Shown here one piece after another: positions 25,255 to 35,700 of a stretch of DNA of 64,000 bases (its first letter is position 1; each line of letters begins with the position of its first letter). The translations under genes were made by a program, and so were the position numbers. The DNA is from Stichopus chloronotus (lineage: Eukaryota > Echinodermata > Holothuroidea > Aspidochirotida > Stichopodidae), in contig SFZH01000008.1 of the NCBI GenBank assembly GCA_021234535.1, positions 2,914,001 to 2,978,000 on the forward strand, given 5' to 3'. Below the pieces are notes generated by a model. The model searched no databases and had not been told where the DNA came from. It saw only the letters and a list, made by a program, of their open reading frames with translations.

Positions 25255-26330
25255 TCATCCAGGTTGGTCTAGTATCAGCACATCAAATTCATCGTAGCGA
25301 TATGAGACTACGTAACCACATGTACTACATGTAACCTTGTTAACAACCCAGTTATTCCCCTGTTGTCGATGGTTATATTTCGTTTTTCCTTTTTGAGTTT
25401 GCTTCGGTGGATTGAACACGAGAGTAACACAGGATGTACTTGGCAGACGCTTGGCAGGTTGCAATCATTTCTGATAGGAAAAAATTTGCTCTTAAATCGG
25501 AAAACCAATTTGTAGCACGATAGTCGTGGCGGCCTTACATGTGTCCTTAGGATGTCTGTCCGACGGTTTGGGGGACAATGTACTTTTTTTTTTTGGGCAT
25601 CTGTTAACTTAGGAGTTTTCCTTCTATACTGAAGGAACACTTTGTGCCGTACACATGTCTTCAGAGTGTCTTAATATCTTTAGCTTTCTTCATTTCTTTA
25701 CCAAGGGAGCACATTTCACTTGTTCAAGCCATTTTGATATCAAGGAAGGACTACTATGTTGGTGGTTGTTTATGATTGCGCCAGCAATACCAGGAGGCTT
25801 TTGATTGTTAGTGTTACATTTTGAGATAAGAGTTGAACGGTTTTTCAGTCAACTGTACGTGCAACACATTTTACCGACAACTTTGCAATATATATATATC
25901 CTTTGCATCGGATACATTTTCAATTATTTACGAAATTAAGTACTTTCTCTTGCTTTGTTAGCGCATCAAAAATAGATTCTGCTGGAATGTGACCACATGT
26001 TCTGAGGTCGTTCACTCCATGAGGAAAATCGACTATTGTGTTTTGAGCAGTCTGTTTTATTTTTGAATCCATCAACGAGCACCCTCCTTTTGACAAGAGA
26101 ACACTCACTGTTTTGTATTCTGTTCAAACTGGCCCTGTAGACTTGCCATTGTGTAGTTTCTCCATATTCACAAGTGAAGGATTTGTGGTATACAAAGATG
26201 ATCAGTGGAGGATATTTATCAACCACTGTCAAACAGCAGACATTACTAAAATCACATTTCAATGGTAATGTTAGAATGATGAAAATAATAAGGTCATATA
26301 AGTTTGAAACGTTTCATTCAAACTACAAGA
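25255..26330 (-). pseudogene. Coding-like minus-strand block, frame-broken, upstream of ARHGEF10-like start
   Basis: Three open minus-strand segments lie in the same direction. 26250-26110 reads VVDKYPPLIIFVYHKSFTCE and ends near a consensus donor ACA|GTGAGT (26109). 26123-25920 in another frame reads EYKTVSVLLSKGGC ... LRTCGHIPAESIFDAL then stop. 25640-25255 shifts frame once near 25455 and ends NKVTCSTCGYVVSYRYDEF...LDQPG then stop. The residues look like real protein (balanced composition, a TCSTCG cysteine pair), but no single frame joins them. Either this is a decayed gene or a minus-strand gene whose splicing I cannot solve. I do not recognise the protein. If transcribed it would run head-to-head with the ARHGEF10-like gene. 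Confidence 0.3.
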
Positions 26331-26519
26331 ATCTGCAACAGCATGAAGAGGAACATGCACACTAATGATTTATAAATTTGTTAGTCGTAAATGATTTTGT
26401 TAAGGTACTTGTAAACCTACAGGTTGAGTGCAAATGCTGAAAAAAAAAATAAAGGCAGTCTCATAAGGTCAAGTCAATCAAATGGCTTGCTGAATTGACT
26501 ATTTCAGTGAGTATACTCG

Positions 26520-26652
26520 CTGATGTACACATACTGTACAAACGCATTCCTAGGAAGACGCCACCATTCTCCAGTCACGTGACGTTACATATGGACTTGC
26601 GCTCGTGCAGCTCACTTATGATAGCCGATAAAACGTACAAAAGTATCGAATA
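26520..26652 (+). promoter_or_regulatory. Candidate proximal promoter and 5' UTR of the ARHGEF10-like gene
   Basis: Just upstream of the start codon is a small CpG cluster (about nine CpG in 26540-26640) in otherwise CpG-poor DNA. It contains TCACGTGAC at 26575-26583, a palindromic E-box (CACGTG) overlapping a CRE-like TGACGTTA (26580-26587), and a weak TATA-like GATAAAA at 26627-26633. Such E-box/CRE combinations are known binding sites for USF/MYC-type and CREB/ATF-type factors. No transcription start can be read from sequence. Part of this stretch could instead be a 5' UTR exon, since CTCCAG at 26569-26574 would serve as a mediocre acceptor. Confidence 0.4.
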
Positions 26653-26737
26653 ATGGATTACCAGAGTACATATGACAATCTTTACAAGCTTGAATTTGGC
26701 AAGCTTAAAGACTTTGACAAAGCTTTCAAGTGTGACA
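26653..26737 (+). CDS. ARHGEF10: ARHGEF10-like exon 1 (start codon, residues 1-28)
   Basis: The ATG opens a 28-codon exon beginning MDYQSTYDNLYKLEF and ending in a split codon at donor A|GTAAGT (phase 1). An in-frame TAA at 26629-26631 closes the frame only eight codons upstream, and no convincing acceptor lies between that stop and the ATG, so this is the best start. Joining to 28213 completes a serine codon. The segment is rich in aromatic and charged residues and has no signal peptide or membrane helix. I do not recognise these 28 residues in the vertebrate proteins; the exon is assigned by splice phase, reading-frame continuity and position. An alternative upstream first exon in other transcripts cannot be excluded. 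Confidence 0.72.
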
Positions 26738-29700
26738 GTAAGTCTTATTAATGCAAAGTTTTATTGTTTTAGATTTTTTTTGCCAGTGAAATGGTTTTCA
26801 GCACATGCTCATGTAGCCATAGAAACACAGTAGCAAGTAGACCTGTGATGTGGCTTTACTAGTTGTTTAAATCTGTGTCTAGTCGCCCTTCTTCTGTAAC
26901 TGTTTCCCTTCGACTCAGTCCTGATCTTCCATGTAATATTTTAATTGACAAATGAACCAATAGCCTTCAACAGAAACATCAGTCCTGTATTTTTCTTTTT
27001 TTTGCTGATGTAATTGAATGGTTGCTGTATTTCTGCAGCATTAATTTTGAATCGCTTGATTTTGATGTATCCCGCTCTTAGCTTCAATGATTGAAACTGG
27101 AAACATTTTTATTAAACTGCAGTATCATGATGTTGCAATCAGTATTGGTCACTTAGCACTAACCTGTCTCCAGCTGATGCTGCACTCTACCAAATTCTGT
27201 GCATGCATAATTCTGATGCTTCTACTGGGGAATCACTATACTGCATGTTAGGGATACCGTCTCTCTGTTAGTTGGAATCTTGTGCAAACTGCTGTATTGT
27301 GAAGTTGCCTCAACCATTCACTTGATGAGGAATACTGATTTAAAGGAAGAAGCCTGCGTAGTTTTAAAGGGGCACTTCATAATTATCTGAGCAGTTTTCT
27401 TTCCAGAAAAATTTCCATACTGCACACTGAAAAGCGTGCTAACGACTGTCATTTGTCAACATTTGTACCCAAATTCTGTTGACGATAGAAGGCAGTATCA
27501 TTTTTCTCTGTATGTGTTTTCCTCCAGCTACTCAGGTACTGGACTACTCACTGTAATAGACTTAGTCCTTTCATTCAACTGTGAAAATTTTTACCTCAGT
27601 TACATGAACTGATCCATTTGGAAGCTTATAACATATATGCTGGATGGGATCAGTATAGGAAGGAGCAAAATGTCTCACTGTGCAAGCATTGGCATAAGCA
27701 GTTTACACAAATACCTTCAGTCACTAACAGATACAGGTCCTACATTTGAGAGAGGGTCAAAATGGTGGTATAGAGATATGGTTGACAGGATATAATTAGT
27801 AGTTATAATTACGTAATCAAATTTTTGGTCTTCGTTTGGGTTGGCCATGGCCCCCTTTCCCCCCCCCCCCCCCCCCCAACTGCCAGTGCCTGTAGTATAC
27901 ACATATTGGCAGTGATCCTCACTCACCAGCCTTCACTAAACCATTAGTAGTATCTACTGGTAACCTCTTACTAGCTCTGGGTAAGTTGTGATCTTGTTCA
28001 GTGAATCACATCCCTGTGCAGCACACTTACATGTCATCACACTATTAAGGCACTCTCATCTTTTACAATAGCAGTGTACATGCTCACTATCAAGAGCATG
28101 TGAAGGGCATATGTCAGGCCTCAGAAATGTATGTCCTGGGTTGATTGTTTTCACTCATCTAAGTCTGTTTGTAAACACTTACAATAAGATTTGCCATCGT
28201 ATCTGTTTCTAGGCTTTCAAGAGGACCAGGGGTACACCATATCACCATCTCATCTGGCATCCAGGTTTGATGCCTTAGAGTGCAACAGAGAGGATGGGAC
28301 TTACTATGAAGATGTCCAGTTTGACGAAGGGGAACATGGTAAGTACAAGTCTGCTTTTCAGCATCTTTGTAAACTGTCAAGTTACGTTCGCATTTTTCGC
28401 TGGGGTGGTTATATTTTTCGCCTTGCTGGTACATGTCTACGCTCGAATAAATTCAAGAGACACATGACGGTACATGCCTCTGTTTGAAATTTGGCAAGGT
28501 CATGACATGTCTGGCATGCTGAAGGGCAGACTTAAATAATTTCCTTACACTTAAAATTTTAAAACTAACGACCAAAATTTGTATTCTGACATAAGAAAAA
28601 TTCCTAGTCACCATCTTTTTGCCATTTTTTTTCTTTTTGTAAATGTGAACCCAACAGTCAAGTGGTTAGGGAAAATCAAAGAACAACCATGTTTATATTT
28701 TAGGCGAGAATACATAGTTGTCCAGCTTCCCCTCCAAATGATCTGGAAACATGCTGTTATCACCTTTTAAAGGAATTTCATTAAAACTGCATTTTTATTT
28801 TAATGAATGTTTTTGTTCCTTACAAGGTAGACCACCCTACCCTGCGATTTGATGAGAATGTGTCGTAGTTCTTGCTGTGATGGTGTCGGGTAGTTTAATT
28901 AACATCTTCTTTATTAAGAATTCACTATCGGATTACATTTTCTAATTACATTAAGCAAGTACATGATCTCCAGATGTGCAGAGGTAGACTCAAATATAAG
29001 CTATATTGAACAGGAAATTGTCGCCTTTCAGCAGTTTTGTTGTCGTGTTAGTTTCTCACATTTTGCTATCAAAGAAATGAGTGAGTCTCATCCTGTTGTT
29101 TACCCTCAATGAAAACAACTGATGCCACAAAAGGGCCTGAACTAAACGTGTAGGCCTATGATGGGGCAACCAGAAGGGAGGAATATTTCAGGAGGGAGGA
29201 ATATTGGTGGTTATGATTCCTCCTTTGTTTTTTCATGCATTTTAATTTCCCCAACACATTTTACATCAAATTAGAAACAATATTTTGGCAGTCTGTTGTT
29301 TTATTACTTGGAAAGGTTTTTTATTAGAAAAGCATCAAATAGCATGCATCTCATTGTGCAAAAAAAAAAGAAGAAAAAAAAAGAAGCTTGAATTGATCAG
29401 TCAAATCCGCTTGCAGCATCTTCATTTAGTTCATCCAGTTTCCATCTTGTCTTCAGACATTGTACTGTTGTACATGTACATGGCCTACATCTGCATTCTT
29501 CAAATATGCACCAATGCGTTTTGTGCAGCTTTCCTTCTTAAAGGGAAATAGGGCGTTTAGAATACCCCAACATGACATACTAAAGAAAATAGCGGTAATC
29601 ATTGTTAAACCATTCAATCTCATCAATAAACATCTACCAAAGCTTCATCTCCTCAAAACATTATGTATGAGATGAGGAATGGAAGATGCATCATTTGAAT

Positions 29701-32700
29701 TTTGAAAAGTTTGGGTGAACAAATTAGTGATGAGCAACAAATAACTGAATTTCTGTCTGTGAGGAGCTTATTTCTTGAAAAAGAAGGCTTCAGTCCTCCC
29801 TTATTTTGAATAATCTGTCATTCTGCATCCACAAACATTGGTTTCAAAAATATGGATGTCTTCTCTAAAAGAAACGCCCTATTTCCCTTTAAAGTGCCTC
29901 ATCTTTCTCAGGCCCAAGTCTCTCTCTCTCTTCCTCTCGTGGCTTTTGTCTAATATATCTATTAGGACAGACATAAAATGTCTCACATTCTAGTATCATA
30001 TCTTTGACCTTTATGTCTCCATCCTTTCCCCTCTAATGGCATGAAATATTTCCAACTTTTAATCTGCAACTCTTGACTAGTCGTTTATCTGTCTCCATAA
30101 AACCGGTCTTTGGTGAAGTCTCTTGAACCAAATGAATGGAGAAGTCAAACCATGTATGAGTCAAGTTGTATAGTCATGGCGAGCTTTGGGGCCGCAACTT
30201 CCACAGCGAGCTTTGGGGCCGCAGAGTCCGCAGACTTTTGTAGTAATCAACTTTTGCCTTAGTTCTGAATGTACATCAGGTCCTTAGCCGTCGGTCTCTC
30301 TGGAGTACATAAGTTTACATGACAAGAGAACTCATATTTTCTATATCTTTGTAGATTGATAAACAACAATTTGACAGCAAGTTTTAATTATTTAGAATGT
30401 CAGTTAGTAGACAACCACATGAATATCTAGTACATGTACTAAAAGCATGTGTACCCATCTTTCAAGATTTTAAGCCCATTGCATTCATTGGATTTAATGA
30501 GTTGTTTATAAGTATGCATAATATGTCAAGTACGGCCATAAAGTTTTGTGTCATATCAGAAGTCTTGGATAGTTTGTCACACAGGTATAAACTGTAAGTC
30601 AGTTTGTCATTGCATTGCCATTGAAGGAAAGAAGCTTAACCAGATGAAAACGCTTCCTAACTAGAACTTAAGTAGAACCTTTTAAAGTGCAGTCACAAAT
30701 CACTTGTTGACATTGCATGTACAATATATATAACACTGATATGCTCAGACATGCCCACACCCACATACACACTCTACATTAGATGTAAAGAAAAATGAAT
30801 AATGTGAAGCAATTAGTACACAAAGTCGTGCAAGAGATTTAATCTGAAGTGTCAAGAATGCAAAATGTCGAGATAAAATCTGCGCACTTGAGAAAATGTT
30901 GCCCATAGAATAGAAACCTTACAATTACATGACGTCTTATGCATATCACAGAAACAATCTACTCCAATGTTATAACTATGTTCTCATCTTTTGGGGATAC
31001 AACATCTTTACTGTCCTTTGAGATGCTGATGGTTCACTGTTGGAAGACATTTTTGTTGACATCTCAGAGGAGAAACAAATTGCACCTGAGAACATTAATA
31101 TTGTTGAATGTTTCCCCTCTGCTGGACATGATGACACTCTGCTGGACATGATGACGCTGTGCTGGACATGATGACACTGTGCTGGACATGATGACACTCT
31201 GCTGGACATGATGACACTCTGCTGGACATGATGACACTCTGCTGGACATGATGACACTCTGCTGGACATGATGACACTGTGCTGGACATGATGACGCTCT
31301 GCTGGACATGATGACACTCTGCTGGACATGATGACACTGTGCTGGACATGATGACGCTCTGCTGGACATGATGCTGTGCTGGACATGATGACACTGTGCT
31401 GGACATGATGACACTGTGCAGGACATGATGACACTCTGCTGGACATGATGACACTCTGCTGGACATGATGACACTCTGCTGGACATGATGACACTCTGCT
31501 GGACATGATGACACTGTGCTGGACATGATGACGCTCTGCTGGACATGATGACACTCTGCTGGACATGATGACACTGTGCTGGACATGATGACACTCTGCT
31601 GGACATGATGCTGTGCTGGACATGATGACACTGTGCTGGACATGATGACACTCTGCTGGACATGATGACACTCTGCTGGACATGATGACACTCTGCTGGA
31701 CATGATGACACTGTGCTGGACATGATGACACTCTGCTGGACATGATGACACTCTGCTGGACATGATGACACTGTGCTGGACATGATGACACTCTGCTGGA
31801 CATGATGCTGTGCTGGACATGATGACACTGTGCTGGACATGATGACACTCTGCTGGACATGATGACACTCTGCTGGACATGATGACACTCTGCTGGACAT
31901 GATGACACTCTGCTGGACATGATGCTGTGCTGGACATGATGACACTGTGCTGGACATGATGACACTCTGCTGGACATGATGACACTCTGCTGGACATGAT
32001 GACACTCTGCTGGACATGATGACACTGTGCTGGACATGATGACACTCTGCTGGACATGATGACACTCTGCTGGACATGATGACACTCTGCTGGACATGAT
32101 GACACTGTGCTGGACATGATGACACTGTGCTGGACATGATGACACTGTGCTGGACATGATGACACTGTGCTGGACATGATGACACTGTGCTGGACATGAT
32201 GACACTCTGCTGGACATGATGACACTGTGCTGGACATGATGACACTGTGCTGGACATGATGACACTCTGCTGGACATGATGACGCTCTGCTGGACATGAT
32301 GACGCTCTGCTGGACATGATGCTGTGCTGGACATGATGACACTGTGCTGAACATGATGACACTCTGCTGGACTTGATGACACTCTGCTGGACATGATGAC
32401 ACTCTGCTGGACATGATGACACTCTGCTGGACTTGATGACACTCTGCTGGACATGATGACACTCTGCTGGACATGATGACGCTGTGCTGGACATGGTGAC
32501 ACTCTGCTGGACATGATGACACTCTGCTGGACATGATGACACTGTGCTGGACATGATGACACTCTGCTGGACATGATGCTGTGCTGGACATGATGACACT
32601 GTGCTGGACATGATGACACTGTGCTGGACATGATGACACTCTGCTGGACATGATGACACTCTGCTGGACATGATGACACTCTGCTGGACATGATGACACT

Positions 32701-35700
32701 CTGCTGGACATGATGACACTCTGCTGGACATGATGACACTGTGCTGGACATGATGACGCTCTGCTGGACATGATGCTGTGCTGGACATGATGACACTCTG
32801 CTGGACATGATGATGCTCTGCTGGACATGATGACACTCTGCTGGACACATTTTTACATAATTAACAACAACAAATGTTTGAATCAGATTATGCTAAATTG
32901 GTGAAAATGAATGTTTGATGCCGTTGAAAAACAAAAGTTCTGTCTTGAAAAGTGAATGATTTTTATCCTAGAAAGTTAAGATGAAGGTTGACTCCATGAA
33001 CTTCTCATTTAGGTGGGGTAAATTTACCTTTACCAATCTTTGTTTGGTTTGGTTAAATACATTAGATCTCTATGCCCTGGCTTTATGTATAGGTGTAGTT
33101 CATATGAATACAACCAGAATTTTAAACTACAAGCAAATAAAATCCATTTTTAATAAGGTGTGCTTCGTTTTACAAGGAATGCAAATCTTAAAATGCATAC
33201 TGTTCAGTGGGAGCATCTCCTAGTAGATATTAGGTCATTCTAGCAATAAAACTTCAAAACAGCCACCATCAACAAATCAGTAGACAGATTTGAGAAGAAA
33301 CATTTGCCTTGAGTCTTTCTCAACAATTAAATGTCATTGTCACTTTGAAATGGTAAGAGTATAATTATAATGTAGAAAGGCCAGTGATCATGAATAAATA
33401 CCTCTAGGCCTAGAAGGACAAACACCAGGTTTAATATTTTCCCCCTGAATGTGGCAAATTTGTGACCTGCTGCTCACATATTAAAAGAAAGCACAGATAT
33501 TTGTTTTAGGTAAAAGCAAAGATGCACATGGTATTTGAGTTTTGGAATTAAACCAGGTGTTTTGCTAACCTTTAAAAGTTAAAAAAAAATATGTGTCCAT
33601 TTTCAAATTCATTGAAAAAAAAATTTGAAAAGAAAACAAAATACTTCAATGGTTCACCAAAAGAAGAGATGTGTGAGATTTTGATCCAAACGTTCTGTTT
33701 ACGTACCTTCACGTCAGCAGTTCTAAGCAGGCAAGGCAGAAAATGGTTCTGTTCTTACTGGGCTGTTCTGTCGAAATGTCAGTGTCTGCTGGTATTGAAG
33801 TGACGAAACTCCCAGACCCCCTTAATTGGATTCTGGGAACAATTATTGAAGTAGTAATCCAATTGTTCCCAATAGTTTGCGTGGTACACACTCCCGAGGG
33901 ACCGTTTTTGTCGCGATGCACTGTAACAGCCATTGGCAGGCAGGGATGATGTTACAGACCTTCCAGAGATTCATGCCCAATCACTTTTCCACTCAGCAAA
34001 TTGGGTTTTTTTTTGTGAACTTTTTGTGCTTCATGCAAATATAGCATCTGCACTTTTTCTTATTTTACTAGATATTGCTTCGTACGTAACAGTTGTTGTC
34101 AGGAGCTGGATGGGCTTGGATGAGAAATATACCAAGCAAGATACAGCAGGCTTTCAGATCATTCCTACTTATTTCTTTCCTCTAGTTTTTGGACCTTCCT
34201 ACTACTTCTCCTAATATTCCTAAAAGTCATGAATTCTTTATTCTACTTTTTTTGGACTTACCACAAACTAAGCAACAAGAAAAAAGGGAAAAAAAGAGAC
34301 TGAGAAAAGACAAATTATCATATATTCTGTTCTGTAAATGGTACTTCATGGTCAGTTACAGTAGAACAGGAGATGGTGGTCAAGTTTGAGAATGCTGTAA
34401 CACATTGTCAGCTCTAGTGGTGAGAAGTGATGAAAACTACTCCTGTAAGCCTGAAGGAGACCTATTTCCGTTGTAGTTTTGATTTGCATAATGCTAAATT
34501 TTTCCTATTTTATAGAGAATTATCACCCTGTTTTTGCCCTACCTGTCTGCCTTGATTCAGTTGATAGCCTGGATAAAGTTATACCAGGCTGCACATATCC
34601 TTTTGCAAATTGCAATAGATTAAATAATGCTTGTGACATCTCCTTTTTGATGGAGTAGTTTGCCTTTATATCCATCTCTCCTTTTCATTTTATTTGGATC
34701 CCCTAAGGGTGAGGTGTGATTGTACAAGGGTTGAGGCGGGGTTGCCTCGGTGGTTAAAGAGTCCATCTTGCAATTACTAGGTCCCTGGATCAAATCCTGG
34801 TGGAACCACTTGGAAATTTACTGGGGACTCAAAATTTCTTGTTCATTAAAACTGTTTAAAGTGGTGCTGATGGGCTTGTTGTCAGATCCAGGTATTGCCC
34901 TCTTCAGGTTGCTCGATAAAGCTAGTGGACCGCAGAGCTTGGTAGGTCCTCCAGCCCTCCCAGCCTCTCGGAAAGTAGTCAAAGGCTGGGAACACTCCCG
35001 TCCATCGGATGGGGTCGTTAAATGGTGGTCATGGGAGCAGGTCTGGGTTTGTATGGGATTGTTGGTTCACCTGCCTTGCTACCCTCTGAACACTGATTGT
35101 GAAGAGTAGGTGAATTTCGCCGTTGTTCATCCATGATTAACATGGTGTTATATTTTTTATGAGTCCTCAGACTTTCTGATCCTCAAATTCTAAAAACCAA
35201 AAATTCACATCATAGACATATACTTACCCCTTGCCTCACTTATGCATACATTTGACCCATGCCCAAATCGTCCTTGAAACTAGTTCTAGCACCCCGCCCT
35301 CTAAGACCTAGCCTGGCCTCATTGCCTTTCGCTCGAGTGCTTTCCACTTCTCTTTCCAGTTCTCTGCTGTTCTTTGCCTCGTGCGAAGGCGACTGGCTAA
35401 AAAACTCTTGAGTTGTTCTTGTTCATCCATGATCATCAAGGTATTTTGTCCTTGATGAGTCTTCAGACTCTCTGATCCTCAAATTCTAAAAACTAGAAAC
35501 ATGCTCATATGGTTGTTCCTCCTCTAACTGCATCCAACCCAGCAAGTGAGAAAATCCACCAGTTCTTTCAACCATCTATAATAGTACACATTCTCAGGTT
35601 CATAATTGGTTCAGCCTCTAAGCGGACATCTTCCTTTCATTTCCTTTTGTGCTTTGCAGGATTTTTCATTGATGATGACTTGTATGACGACATCCTCGGC

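Larger units (their letters stand above)
28339..35659 (+). other. Intron 2 of ARHGEF10-like gene
   Basis: About 7.3-kb intron. It contains a TTAA-target MITE (29538-29892), a 27-bp duplication (GCGAGCTTTGGGGCCGC, near 30178-30221), the 20-bp minisatellite (31117-32848), a short inverted-repeat element (33419-33564), competing hairpins (33824-33870), a tRNA-derived SINE (34737-35110) and a direct-repeat-flanked insertion (35118-35499). No other exon recognised. Confidence 0.75.

Noticed and set aside
31117..32848. CRISPR array
   Set aside because: Units are directly abutting with no spacers, in an animal genome.
30976..32850. Three overlapping minus-strand ORFs of 577-624 codons as a repetitive-protein gene
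   Set aside because: All three frames give the same repeated peptide because the 20-bp unit's complement lacks stops in every phase; no splice, start or flanking coding context.
34740..34810. Functional tRNA gene
   Set aside because: A and B boxes are present but the acceptor stem does not pair well and about 300 bp of SINE body follows.
35509..35659. Upstream extension of exon 3 open frame
   Set aside because: A consensus acceptor at 35650-35659 and phase match to exon 2 place this stretch in the intron.
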